64,000 nt of DNA from Pseudalkalibacillus hwajinpoensis (GCF_039851965.1 NZ_CP156674.1:2914001-2978000), one strand, 5' to 3'. Numbered from the stretch's first letter, positions 16,332-24,800 are shown. Translations and numbers: made by a program. The notes: generated from the sequence alone by a model not told the origin.

Positions 16332-17324
16332 ATGCGAAAGATTCGCTGGGGCATCATTGGGTGCGGTAATGTAACAGAAAAAAAGAGTGGTCCTGGTTTT
16401 CAAAAAGCCGACAACTCAGAATTAGTCGCTGTTATGCGACGAAACGGTGAACTTGCAGAAGACTATGCAAGGAGGCACGGAGTTTCAAAATGGTATACAA
16501 GTGCTAAAGACCTGATCGAAGATAATGCAGTTGATGCGATTTATATCGCAACACCTCCTTCGAGCCACAAAGAGTATACGTTGCGTGCTGCAAAAGCGGG
16601 AAAGCCAGTTTATGTTGAGAAACCGATGGCTTTGAATAGTATTGAGTGCAGAGAAATGATTGAAGGCTGTAGTAATCACGGTGTGCCGTTATTCGTCGCC
16701 TTCTATCGTCGAGCGATGCCGGCTTTTCTTAAAATAAAGGAATTAATTGATAGTGGAGCTATTGGTAACGTGCGGTTTGTCAACACTGTTCATCATAAGC
16801 AGGCCTCAGACCAGGAGAAAAATGGCGACTTACCATGGCGTGTTCAACCTGAAATCGCCGGGGGCGGTCACTTTTTTGATCTGGCAAGCCATACCCTTGA
16901 TTACTTGGATTTCCTGTTAGGTCCAATTGAGCATGTGAACGGGTTTGCTAGTAATCAGGAAGGGCTTTATAAGGCAGAGGACATTGTGTCTGGCTCTTAT
17001 GTATTTGAGTCAGGTGTTCATGGGACAGGTCAATGGTGCTTTAATTCTTATAAGAATGAAGACTTGAATGAAATAGTTGGAGATAAGGGATCCTTACTAT
17101 TTTCAACTTTGCAGGAACGACCAATGATTCTTAAAAATGTGGAAGGTGAGCAGGATATTAGCATGACATATCCGGAGCATGTTCAACAGCCATTGATTCA
17201 ATCAATTGTCAACGAGTTAAACGGGGCAGGGGAATCTCCAAGTACGGGAGAATCAGCGCTTCGTACAAGCCGAGTGATGGATATGCTCGTCGCATCCTAT
17301 TACCAGATTGAAGGGAGTCTCTAG
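16332..17324 (+). CDS. Gfo/Idh/MocA-family oxidoreductase
   Basis: A 330-residue NAD(P)-dependent dehydrogenase. The N-terminal Rossmann fold (about residues 1-120) has GIIGCGNVTEKK and the conserved YVEKPMALN loop (Lys at about residue 95). The C-terminal dimerisation/substrate domain contains AGGGHFFDLASHTLDYLDFL, with the His typical of catalysis. The substrate, probably a sugar or inositol derivative, is unknown. ATG 16332 follows GGGGTGGAG. It lies 18 bp behind relP and is probably cotranscribed with it. Confidence 0.87.
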   Translation: MRKIRWGIIGCGNVTEKKSGPGFQKADNSELVAVMRRNGELAEDYARRHGVSKWYTSAKDLIEDNAVDAIYIATPPSSHKEYTLRAAKAGKPVYVEKPMALNSIECREMIEGCSNHGVPLFVAFYRRAMPAFLKIKELIDSGAIGNVRFVNTVHHKQASDQEKNGDLPWRVQPEIAGGGHFFDLASHTLDYLDFLLGPIEHVNGFASNQEGLYKAEDIVSGSYVFESGVHGTGQWCFNSYKNEDLNEIVGDKGSLLFSTLQERPMILKNVEGEQDISMTYPEHVQQPLIQSIVNELNGAGESPSTGESALRTSRVMDMLVASYYQIEGSL

Positions 17325-17340
17325 AAGGCTTCTTTTTTAT

Positions 17341-17369
17341 TTGAAAATGAGAATCATTATCATTAATAT
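17341..17369 (+). promoter_or_regulatory. Fur-controlled promoter
   Basis: TTGAAA (17341-17346), 17-bp spacer, TAATAT (17364-17369). The spacer contains TGAGAATCATTATCA (17348-17362), one mismatch from the Fur box TGATAATNATTATCA. Fur with iron bound would block RNA polymerase directly. It drives the nitroreductase gene at 17465. Confidence 0.75.
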
Positions 17370-17464
17370 AAAGGTAGAGTACGTTCGTCAATTGATAACC
17401 ATCTATTATGAGAATTTGCGAGGATGATCTCATGGTTTGTTAAGTAGATAGAAGGAGCGAACAT

Positions 17465-18058
17465 ATGATTACAAATAAGACAATTGAGGATACGATATTA
17501 TCAAGAAGAACAATCCGTAAATTCTTACCTGATGATATTCCCTTACACGTCGTGGTGAGCATTTTAGAAGATGCGAAATGGGCACCAAATCATAAGATTA
17601 GAGAACCTTGGGAAATCATCCTTTTTAAAGGAGAAGGTCGCGATACTCTTGTAGAAAGAGTGGGAGATAGTCTGTCTCGTATCGGGTTAAAGAACGAATC
17701 TTCCAACGACATTATTCTTAAGAAGAGAAAGAAGTTTCAGCAATTCGTAACGGACATTCCTATTCACCTTCTAATTTATATGAAGCCAGGACCAACGCAA
17801 AAAGCATGGCATGAGGATTTTGCAGCTACCTGTGCGTTCATGCAAAATGTGCAGCTACTTGCCTGGTCAATGGGGCTTGGAACGGTATGGAAAACGAATG
17901 AGTTTATTTTTGATCCTCAATTCAAGGTAGACCTAGGTCTTAATAAAGATGATGTCATCCTGGGAATGCTCCATTTAGGTAAACCAGCGGTTATACCTGA
18001 GCCGAAGGAACGGACATCGGTTAAGCATAAACTCACGATTTATAATACACATGAATAA
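17465..18058 (+). CDS. Nitroreductase-family flavoprotein under Fur control
   Basis: A 197-residue FMN-dependent nitroreductase-fold protein. It has SRRTIRKF at the N-terminus (FMN-phosphate contact), KWAPNHKIREPWEIILF and a C-terminal GMLHLGKPAVIPEPKER loop. The perfectly placed Fur box suggests a role during iron limitation, for example reductive release of iron from a siderophore or flavin supply; that role is inference. AAGGAG lies 8 nt before ATG 17465. Confidence 0.85.
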   Translation: MITNKTIEDTILSRRTIRKFLPDDIPLHVVVSILEDAKWAPNHKIREPWEIILFKGEGRDTLVERVGDSLSRIGLKNESSNDIILKKRKKFQQFVTDIPIHLLIYMKPGPTQKAWHEDFAATCAFMQNVQLLAWSMGLGTVWKTNEFIFDPQFKVDLGLNKDDVILGMLHLGKPAVIPEPKERTSVKHKLTIYNTHE

Positions 18059-18099
18059 AAAAGCAGCTATTCTCTTGAGGAAGAGGATAGCTGCTTTTA
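18056..18099. terminator. Bidirectional terminator
   Basis: AAAAAGCAGCTAT...ATAGCTGCTTTTAG between the converging nitroreductase and cstA genes. Confidence 0.85.
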
Positions 18100-18105
18100 G
18101 TTTGA

Positions 18106-19548
18106 TTAAGCGACTTGCTCCAAAGGTAGTGAATTCTTTTTGTGTTCTTTCCATAATTGAAAGCCAAACCAAGCGGCTGTCAGAAGTGTGATTACTCCAC
18201 CGATGAGCATGGACACATCATAAGGAAGGTGAAAGCCTTCGGGTGCAAGGAAAAGATATGTGGAAACGGTCATTGTCATAAACAGAGCCGGTAAACTGCA
18301 AATCCAGTGAAACTTCTGCTTCTTTACAAGATACATAGCGCCAGTCCATAGCATAACCGTTGCAACAAGCTGGTTCGTAAACCCAACGTAGCGCCATAAG
18401 AACGTGTAATCAATTTGCGTTAATAAGAAAGTTGGTGTAGCTACCACAGCTGTTAGTAAAAGTGTTTTACTGGTTCCATTTACTTTGCCCTGTTTTTCCT
18501 TTTTTGTAAATAAATCAGCAAGCATCATTCTAGAAGACCGAAGTGACGTGTCACCAGTTGTAATTGGAAGAATGATAACCCCAACAATGGCAAGTACGCC
18601 CCCAAAGGTACCAAGCAGGGAAGAGCTGATTTCATTAACTACTCCTGATGGGCCGCCTGCTGCTAGAGCCGCCTGAAGACCACCAGTGCTTCCGAAAAAG
18701 GTCATTCCTGCTGCTGCCCAAATTAGTGCGATGACGCCTTCAGCGATCATAGCGCCATAGAAAACTTTTTTGCCATCACTCTCTTTTTTCATCGTTCTAG
18801 CAATGATTGGGCTCTGTGTGGAATGGAACCCGGAAATTGCGCCACATGACACAGTAATCATTAATAACGGCCAAAGTGGCAAATTATCTGGATGAAGATT
18901 GGACAGTGTTAAGTTCGGAATCGGGTTATCTATAAAGAATAAGCCGATCGCAATGGATACAGCCATAACGATGAGGATAATGCCGAATATTGGATAAATT
19001 CTGCCGATGATTTTGTTAACTGGAAGAACAGCTGCCAGTACAAAATAAGCGAAAATCAATAGCAAACTCATCGTAAAACTAAGTGGTGTCACCTGGGCCA
19101 TAAGTTGTGCAGGCCCAGCAGTAAATGCTGCAGCTACAAGAATCATTAATACAATTGAGATCAAGTTGATAGTGCCTTTGGCGCCTCGGCCGAGATACCT
19201 GCCAACAAGAGACGGATATTGTTCACCATTGTGCCTAAGGGACATCATTCCAGAGAAATAATCATGTACTGCTCCTGCAAATATAGACCCGATTACGATC
19301 CAGATGAAAGCAACAGGTCCGTATAAAGCGCCAAGAACCGCTCCGAAAATAGGCCCCAAACCAGCGATGTTTAAAAGCTGGATCAAGCTACCTTTCCACC
19401 AGCTCATTGGCATATAGTCCATACCATCTTCTTTTGTATATGCAGGCGTCTCACGATCATCGTCGATGCCGAAAATTCGTTCAACCACCTTTGAATATAC
19501 GTAATACCCGAAAATTAATAACGCAATAGCTCCGACAAATGTGATCAT
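18106..19548 (-). CDS. cstA: CstA-family carbon starvation permease
   Basis: A 480-residue polytopic protein of the CstA family (pyruvate/peptide uptake). Signatures are LLNIAGLGPIFGAVLGALYG, AGAVHDYFSGMMSLRHNGE, CGAISGFHSTQSPIIARTM and ITTGDTSLRSSRMML. It is shorter than B. subtilis CstA (598 aa) and belongs to the compact branch. Monocistronic; the 340 bp upstream hold no other gene. Confidence 0.88.
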   Translation of the reverse strand: MITFVGAIALLIFGYYVYSKVVERIFGIDDDRETPAYTKEDGMDYMPMSWWKGSLIQLLNIAGLGPIFGAVLGALYGPVAFIWIVIGSIFAGAVHDYFSGMMSLRHNGEQYPSLVGRYLGRGAKGTINLISIVLMILVAAAFTAGPAQLMAQVTPLSFTMSLLLIFAYFVLAAVLPVNKIIGRIYPIFGIILIVMAVSIAIGLFFIDNPIPNLTLSNLHPDNLPLWPLLMITVSCGAISGFHSTQSPIIARTMKKESDGKKVFYGAMIAEGVIALIWAAAGMTFFGSTGGLQAALAAGGPSGVVNEISSSLLGTFGGVLAIVGVIILPITTGDTSLRSSRMMLADLFTKKEKQGKVNGTSKTLLLTAVVATPTFLLTQIDYTFLWRYVGFTNQLVATVMLWTGAMYLVKKQKFHWICSLPALFMTMTVSTYLFLAPEGFHLPYDVSMLIGGVITLLTAAWFGFQLWKEHKKNSLPLEQVA

Positions 19549-19888
19549 GTCTCCCGCCTCCTTTTTCTATGTTTGAAAATATAACATTCATTCTACTGAC
19601 CTCTTTATAAAAAAACAATAGATTATTCAGAAAAAATATATTTTTCTATTAACTTAAGCGTTTTCTTATAAAAATGGTCAAGATTTACTACATTTGTCTA
19701 GTGAATTTGACGTGTTTTAAAACCAGAAATGATAGGAATATTCTCTCTTTTTGTTTAGGTGACAGAATGAAGGGGGCATTATACGAATAACTTACAAAGG
19801 AATAGGATGAAATTACAAAATAGCGGGTATATAGATGAAGACGATATTTTGACAATCGTCTCTTATTCCGCTTTAGGAGGTTGTTCAA
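19549..19888. other. Intergenic region between cstA and acyltransferase
   Basis: A 340-bp divergent gap. It holds the ribosome sites of both genes, A/T-rich promoter sequence and a 7-bp inverted repeat AGACGAT...ATCGTCT near 19840-19862. I see no gene or RNA family signature. Confidence 0.5.
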
Positions 19889-20866
19889 GTGTCAAACCGG
19901 ATTGCCTATTTCGATAACAGTAAAGCTATACTAATATTGCTTGTAGTGGGAGGGCATTTGCTTACTCCTTTTATTGAAGAATCACGTTTCCTTTATAGTC
20001 TCTATCACGTTATCTTTATTTTCCATATGCCTGCATTTATTTTTCTGGCAGGATACTTCACTAGAAAGGCATCAGGTACAAAATACTTTTGGAAAATTTT
20101 CACTACGTTTCTTTTGCCCTATATGATCTTTCAAGTTGTTTATTCAATCTATTACACAAATCTGTATCAAAAGTCATTTGCGATTGAAATCTTTACGCCA
20201 AGGTGGGCAATGTGGTTTCTTCTGTGTATTGCAGCCTACAAATTAATTTCACCATTTTTGCTAAAAATGAAGACAAGCCTATTGCTTCCGTTAAGTGTTG
20301 GAGCAGGTTTAATGGTTGGTTACTTTGAAGTTGAAAGATTCTTGTCTCTTGATCGTCTATTTGTTTTTCTCCCATTTTTCGTTCTAGGAATGGTGATGGG
20401 CCGTAAGAAGCAGCCTATTCGATTTCCATTTATGAAGTGGGTGGCGCCTGTCGTACTCGCTGGTTTTTTCCTGGTATTCTATATGTACAAAATTGAAGGA
20501 CTTGCAGATATCTTATATGGCACATATGTCTATGAGTCGAGCTCCGATCTGCTAATCAGAGTTGTTTATTATGTAGGAACCGTAGCTGTGATGTTTCTGT
20601 TCTTTTCCATGATTCCAGAGGGACCTATTGTATTTACACCGCTTGGATCACGAACATTTGCGATCTATTTGTTCCATGGATTTATTATCAAATGGTTCCT
20701 TGAACAGCAATCTTCTGAAGTCATTACTTCGATATGGGGTATCCCATTTATCGTGGTGTTTACATTATTTATTTCAACGCTATTGAGCATGCCATTCTTC
20801 TCGAAATTACTTGCTTTCGATCGATGGCTTCCTTCGCCTGATAAATTAACTTCTGCAAGAAGATAG
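19889..20866 (+). CDS. Acyltransferase-3-family membrane protein
   Basis: A 325-residue membrane-bound O-acyltransferase (acyltransferase 3, COG3594-like). It begins RIAYFDNSKAILILLVVGGH, with the conserved His at the end of helix 1, and contains IFIFHMPAFIFLAGYFTRK and a C-terminal FAIYLFHGF. It should acetylate a cell-surface glycan or polymer; the target is unknown. GTG 19889 has TAGGAGG 8 nt upstream. Confidence 0.84.
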   Translation: MSNRIAYFDNSKAILILLVVGGHLLTPFIEESRFLYSLYHVIFIFHMPAFIFLAGYFTRKASGTKYFWKIFTTFLLPYMIFQVVYSIYYTNLYQKSFAIEIFTPRWAMWFLLCIAAYKLISPFLLKMKTSLLLPLSVGAGLMVGYFEVERFLSLDRLFVFLPFFVLGMVMGRKKQPIRFPFMKWVAPVVLAGFFLVFYMYKIEGLADILYGTYVYESSSDLLIRVVYYVGTVAVMFLFFSMIPEGPIVFTPLGSRTFAIYLFHGFIIKWFLEQQSSEVITSIWGIPFIVVFTLFISTLLSMPFFSKLLAFDRWLPSPDKLTSARR

Positions 20867-20907
20867 AAAAAGCGGTACGCCTCTGAAATCGGCGTACCGC
20901 TTTTTCA
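20867..20907. terminator. Bidirectional terminator
   Basis: AAAAAGCGGTACGCC...GGCGTACCGCTTTTTC between the acyltransferase and HxlR genes. Confidence 0.9.
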
Positions 20908-20933
20908 TCTTCAATTCACTGTATTGTTAGGTG

Positions 20934-21308
20934 TTACGCTTTTATTGAGTCTTGTTCCCGCTCTTCAGGTTGAAGAAGAACGTCTTCTTTACACGGATAC
21001 GACTTCTCAATATGCTGCTCGCCCCATGAGCAAAGAGAATCAAGGATTCCTTTCAATGACCAGCCATATTCTGTGAGAGAATATTCAACTTTGGGGGGAA
21101 TCTGATTATATACTTTACGAAGAATTACACCGTCGTCTTCTAATTCACGTAATTGCTGGGTTAGCATTTTTTGCGTAATACCAGGCATTAATTTCTTTAA
21201 TCCACCGGTTCGTTTGGTACCATCTATTAAGTGACAGAGTATAACGACTTTCCACTTTCCTCCAATCACTTCGAGGGCCGCTTCAACAGGGATATTGTAT
21301 TTTTTCAT
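20934..21308 (-). CDS. HxlR-family transcriptional regulator
   Basis: A 124-residue winged-helix regulator. HxlR/DUF24 signatures are ALEVIGGKWKVVILCHLIDG, MLTQQLRELEDDGVILRKVY and VEYSLTEYGWSLKGILDSLC. Cys residues near 28, 92 and 102 could make it redox- or electrophile-responsive like YodB/HypR relatives; this is inference. AAAGGAG is present. The target gene is not evident because the adjacent locus is decayed. Confidence 0.87.
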   Translation of the reverse strand: MKKYNIPVEAALEVIGGKWKVVILCHLIDGTKRTGGLKKLMPGITQKMLTQQLRELEDDGVILRKVYNQIPPKVEYSLTEYGWSLKGILDSLCSWGEQHIEKSYPCKEDVLLQPEEREQDSIKA

Positions 21309-21676
21309 CGCGAATACTCCTTTATAAATGAACTTTTCTACATTTATCCTAACACCACTTAACTATTTTAACCAGAATAATGGTGACACGCCTGGATATT
21401 TTGGTTTTAGCCGATCAAAATGATACGTTTTGTTTAATATACGTTGCACTTATCATAGTTAATCAAATCGTAATTCTTTGTTCAGGAAACACTAACCTTT
21501 CGTAAGATGAAGATATCTTATAAGAGAAGGAAAAGGGGGAGAAAAGAAAGGCCACGCTCGTCAGTATAGTTGTTGGCGCTTACTGGTGGCTTGTATAGTC
21601 GCTTTTCTTCTGGTGTAAACCTTCTTCAAGTTGATTTTAGTTTTGCTGAACTGGCTCCTATTAGAGGTGACTTACG

Positions 21677-22079
21677 GTAGGCGCAAATGATTATATGACA
21701 AAACCGTTTAGCCAAGAGAGTTAGTTTTGAGAGTTCGAATATATTACGTAGAACAAAGCGACAACCTGTATGTGTTTCCATCTCCATCTCCATCAAATTC
21801 ATAGCCCTAGATGGCTTAAACATTAAAAAGGTGGATACGGTCGCACTTTTCCTTATAAGTGATGAGGGCAGTGGAATTCCATTAGAAGAGCTAGATCGCA
21901 TCTTTGATCGTTTCTATCGTGTTGGAAAGTCCTGAAACAGTATGTACGGAGGATTGGGGCTCGGCCTCGCTATATCCATGCAACTCATTGAGCTGCATGG
22001 CGGTGAAATTGGCGTCAAAAGTGAAGTATGAAAAGGAAGTGAGTTCTGGTTTACGCTTCCACTAAAGAAGGAGGAATAA
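21677..22079 (+). pseudogene. Response regulator/histidine kinase remnants
   Basis: Two fragments of a decayed two-component pair. From 21677 a response-regulator piece reads VGANDYMTKPFS and then shifts frame. From about 21805 to 22079 a kinase ATPase domain reads ISDEGSGIPLEELDRIFDRF, then YGGLGLGLAISMQLIELHGG, then GSEFWFTLPLKKEE. In-frame TGA codons interrupt it before NSMYGG and before KGSEF. The N-box, dimerisation and sensor regions are gone. The HATPase end lies 3 nt before the MsrA-like start, so these were once one operon. Confidence 0.8.
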
Positions 22080-22082
22080 GTA

Positions 22083-22539
22083 ATGAAAGCATCGAGAGGG
22101 ATTCTTTTAATCGGAATGACAGTGATCCTGATTTTCGCTGTACCTAAAATATATGATGTCCTCTTTAAGCGCTCCTACGGAAGTGAACCTGCGCAGGCTG
22201 TACAAGAAAACGAAGCCGTAGCAACTTTTGCCGGCGGGTGTTTCTGGTGCGTTTCTTCTTGTACCAATCATGCTTGTCGTGTTGAAAATTCCAACGCGTA
22301 TGACGATTGCATCTTCTCTTGCAATCACGTTCATTTCCTCAATCGGCTCAACAGTCGGTAAAGTAGCGACGGGCTAGGTGCTGTTCATTCCAGCAGCTAT
22401 TATGATTGTAGCGAGCTTAATTGCATCACCTCTTGGTGCAAATGCTGGTAAGAAAATAAACACAAAAGTACTTCAATGGGTACTTGCAGCCCTTATCCTT
22501 GGTACGTCCATTAAAATATGGATTGACCTTCTGTCTTAA
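22083..22539 (+). pseudogene. Chimeric remnant: MsrA N-terminus joined to TauE/SafE C-terminus
   Basis: The first 55 codons have a good ribosome site (GGAGG). They encode a membrane-anchored start of peptide methionine sulfoxide reductase A, ending in its catalytic motif ATFAGGCFWC. At about 22250 the frame runs into unrelated DNA. In the next frame, codons from 22252 encode the C-terminal half of a TauE/SafE sulfite-exporter-like permease: VPIMLVVLKIPTRMTIASSL, ISSIGSTVGKVATG, a TAG at 22375, then AAIMIVASLIASPLGANAGK to WIDLLS. A deletion fused two genes and both products are lost. Confidence 0.8.
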
Positions 22540-22542
22540 ACA

Positions 22543-22594
22543 AAAGGCTATCTTCCTAAAACCGTTATGCGGTTTAGGAAGATAGCCTTTATTT
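22543..22594 (+). terminator. Strong terminator
   Basis: AAAGGCTATCTTCCTAAA pairs with TTTAGGAAGATAGCCTTT, followed by ATTTT. Its 3' edge abuts repeat copy B. Confidence 0.9.
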
Positions 22595-22751
22595 TAACCC
22601 AGCCTTAAGGGGCAGTAAAACCCCCACCTCAGGGGATGTAAATCAATCGAGAGGTTTAGGTGGGGGTCAACTGCCCCTAAAGGTCCGATTGGTTCAACTA
22701 ACCATCAGAGGGGGATGAAGCAAAACCCCTCTGATGGAAGTTTCACTTTAT
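22593..22751 (+). repeat. Structured 159-nt dispersed repeat, copy B (IS605/omega-RNA-like)
   Basis: Nearly identical to copy C (24285-24443). Predicted folding: GGGGCAGT pairs with AACTGCCCC, enclosing CCCCCACCT/AGGTGGGGG; then a small GGTT-CAAC-TAACC hairpin; then a long CATCAGAGG/CCTCTGATGG hairpin; then AAGTTTCACTTTAT. The copy starts right after TTTAA. The architecture and TTTAW-type flank resemble the 3' end of IS200/IS605 elements and the IS605-orfB-I/TnpB omega-RNA class. That family name is from memory and not checked by covariance search. No tnpB or tnpA is present. Confidence 0.65.
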
Positions 22752-22753
22752 CT

Positions 22754-24043
22754 TTAGTCAGTCGCTTGTTTAATTTCAAGCTCTTTAATCTGGTGTCCAT
22801 CAACATCACGTACTGTAAATTCGTATCCATCAACTGAAAATGTTGTTCCCTGCTTGGGCTCGATATCATTCGTTAGGATCCAGCCGCCTATTGTATCAAC
22901 ATCGGTACGGTCAATTGACGTTCCTAGAAGGTCATTGATATCACTGATGAGCGCTTTGCCATCAACAATGGTATTCCCATTGCCGTCCTTACTTATTGGG
23001 AGCTTTTCATCGATGTCAAACTCATCCTGTATTTCACCAACAATTTCTTCAAGAATATCCTCAACAGTAACCAATCCTGCCGTACCTCCGTATTCATCAA
23101 CGACAATTGCGATATGATTATGACTCTTTTGCATTTTTGCGAGCAGTGTTTTAATGGCCTCCGTTTCGATAACATGGTTAATCGGATGGATGTACTCTTT
23201 CAGAATGAGCTCTTCACCCCATCTATATTGAGTTAGAATCTCTTTAATGTTAACGACGCCGACGATTTTATCCTTGTCTCCATCAGCAACTGGATAGCGT
23301 GTGTATTTCCCAGTTTTCATAATTTCAAGGTTTTCTTCAGTAGTGTTATTCAGAAATAAGCAGGTCATTTCAGTTCTAGGGATCATGATTTCACGGGCCA
23401 TTCGGTCATCGAATTCAAAAATATTATTAACAAATTCCATTTCGGATTTATTAATTTCTCCACTTTTATAACTTTCGGATAAAATAAGACGAAGTTCTTC
23501 CTCTGAGTGAGCCTGTTCATGTTCATTCGCAGATTTAAGACCGAACAGCCTAACAACACCGCGAGCAGAACCATTTAACGCCCATATAAAAGGGTACATT
23601 ATGCGGTAGAACCAGATCAGAGGTCCTGCTAATAATAAACTGACGCTTTCTGCCTTTTGAATGGCAAACGTTTTGGGCGCGAGCTCACCAAGTACCACAT
23701 GCAGAAAGGTAATAATCGCAAAAGCTAACGCAATGGTTACAGTCGAGGCGATTGTCTCAGGAAGGTTAATCAGTTCAAACAGTGGATGGAGAAGGTGCTC
23801 GACTGTTTCTTCACCGAGCCAACCGAGAGCAAGAGCTGTAATGGTAATTCCCAGCTGACAGGCAGAAAGATACCCATCCAGGTTTCCCAGCACTTTCTGG
23901 ACGGATTTTGCTTTTTTATTTCCCTCTCGTGCAAGAGCGTCGATCCTTGTTCTTCGAATTTTTACAATAGCAAATTCTGAAGCGACAAAAAACGCAGTTA
24001 GTACAATCAACAGAATAACGACGATAATTTTAATAATTTCCAA
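22754..24043 (-). CDS. CNNM/CorC-family membrane protein with CBS pair (hemolysin-like, YhdP/YugS type)
   Basis: A 429-residue protein. The N-terminal CNNM transmembrane domain (about residues 1-190) has FFVASEFAIVKIRRTRIDAL and LGELAPKTFAIQKAE. A CBS tandem (about 205-335) contains IMIPRTEMTCLF and IVVDEYGGTAGLVTVEDILEEIVGEI. A CorC_HlyC domain (about 350-425) follows. Relatives include MpfA, implicated in Mg2+ efflux. The only plausible start is TTG 24043, directly after an in-frame TGA. The Shine-Dalgarno GGAGGAGGTGA is 26 nt away but a 7-bp hairpin closes the gap (see 24049). Two copies of a structured repeat flank the gene. Confidence 0.88.
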   Translation of the reverse strand: MEIIKIIVVILLIVLTAFFVASEFAIVKIRRTRIDALAREGNKKAKSVQKVLGNLDGYLSACQLGITITALALGWLGEETVEHLLHPLFELINLPETIASTVTIALAFAIITFLHVVLGELAPKTFAIQKAESVSLLLAGPLIWFYRIMYPFIWALNGSARGVVRLFGLKSANEHEQAHSEEELRLILSESYKSGEINKSEMEFVNNIFEFDDRMAREIMIPRTEMTCLFLNNTTEENLEIMKTGKYTRYPVADGDKDKIVGVVNIKEILTQYRWGEELILKEYIHPINHVIETEAIKTLLAKMQKSHNHIAIVVDEYGGTAGLVTVEDILEEIVGEIQDEFDIDEKLPISKDGNGNTIVDGKALISDINDLLGTSIDRTDVDTIGGWILTNDIEPKQGTTFSVDGYEFTVRDVDGHQIKELEIKQATD

Positions 24044-24048
24044 TCAGG

Positions 24049-24068
24049 CCCTTACAAATTCGTAAGGG
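24049..24068 (-). promoter_or_regulatory. Hairpin between Shine-Dalgarno and start codon of the CNNM gene
   Basis: On the minus strand CCCTTAC-GAATTT-GTAAGGG forms a perfect 7-bp stem with a 6-nt loop. The ribosome site GGAGGAGGTGA is 24071-24081 and the TTG is at 24043. Folding out the hairpin leaves about 7-8 nt spacing, the normal optimum. It may gate translation by temperature, ions or ribosome access. Confidence 0.55.
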
Positions 24069-24284
24069 TTCACCTCCTCCTAGGTAATAGTAATCATATT
24101 GCTATTATACGGATGATTCCCTCAATATGGATACAATCAAACAAAAATGACCAGGAGTTTGGTCAATAAAAGAAGCGGCAGTTCAGTGCGCGATAGATTG
24201 AAATACAACTGTTCTCGGGTACTACCATAAAAATAAGTAAGACCTTTATCGGTTCACCATGTAGTTTTTTCAAAAGCGGGGTAA

Positions 24285-24443
24285 TTTATCCCAGCCTTAA
24301 GGGGCAGTAAAACCCCCACCTCAGGAATGTAAATCAATCTAGACGATTAGGTGGAGGTCAACTGCCCCTAAAGGTCCGATTGGTTCAACTAACCATCAGA
24401 GGGGGATGAAGCAAAACCCCCTCTGATGGAAGTTTCACTTTAT
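24285..24443 (+). repeat. Structured 159-nt dispersed repeat, copy C (IS605/omega-RNA-like)
   Basis: Same length and orientation as copy B, with a few substitutions and two compensating single-base indels in loop or G/C-run positions. Paired arms are kept, including CATCAGAGGGGG with CCCCCTCTGATGG. It begins after TTTAT and ends in TTTCACTTTAT. Together with copy B it brackets the CNNM gene as direct repeats. Confidence 0.65.
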
Positions 24444-24492
24444 GATGAATGTACACAAAAAGTAACTAATGAAATGATGGGAGCGATTGTCT

Positions 24493-24794
24493 ATGGCTAA
24501 GATTATGGTTATTTATCAGGATCCAAAAGAAGTGAACGAGTTTAAGAGTTATTATGAGAATAATCACATGGCTCTTGTGAAGGACGTACCAAATGTGAAG
24601 CATGCTGAAGTGAATTACGTTGCTGCTGCTATGAATACAGACAAACCTTACTTTCTTACAGCAACAATGAGTTTGAATCAAAAGAACTGCTTGAAGACGC
24701 AATGCAGTCACCAGCATGGGCGAAAGTATCTGAAGATGGGCAGAACATGATGAAGTTTCTAAATGATCCGCCTCTACTCCTAATAACAGAATAA
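24493..24794 (+). pseudogene. EthD-domain protein, frameshifted
   Basis: The frame from ATG 24493 encodes MAKIMVIYQDPKEVNEFKSY, then NHMALVKDVPNVKHAEVNYV, a typical EthD (dimeric ferredoxin-like) domain. After ATMS (about 24672) one base is missing. The proper C-terminus, with LLEDAMQSPAWAKVSEDGQN and then FLNDPPLLLITE, continues in another frame to TAA 24794. Full length would be about 100 residues. The lesion is a single indel, so recent inactivation or a sequencing error are both possible. Next to a flavodoxin-like gene. Confidence 0.8.
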
Positions 24795-24800
24795 AACATA

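Noticed and set aside
19644..19670. Possible cre near the cstA start (minus strand AAGAAAACGCTTAAG)
   Set aside because: Two fixed positions fail, so too weak to report as a site.
22593..24443. CRISPR array or attenuator interpretation of the two repeats
   Set aside because: Only two long copies 1.7 kb apart, no spacers or cas genes, and the hairpins lack a T-tract at their ends.
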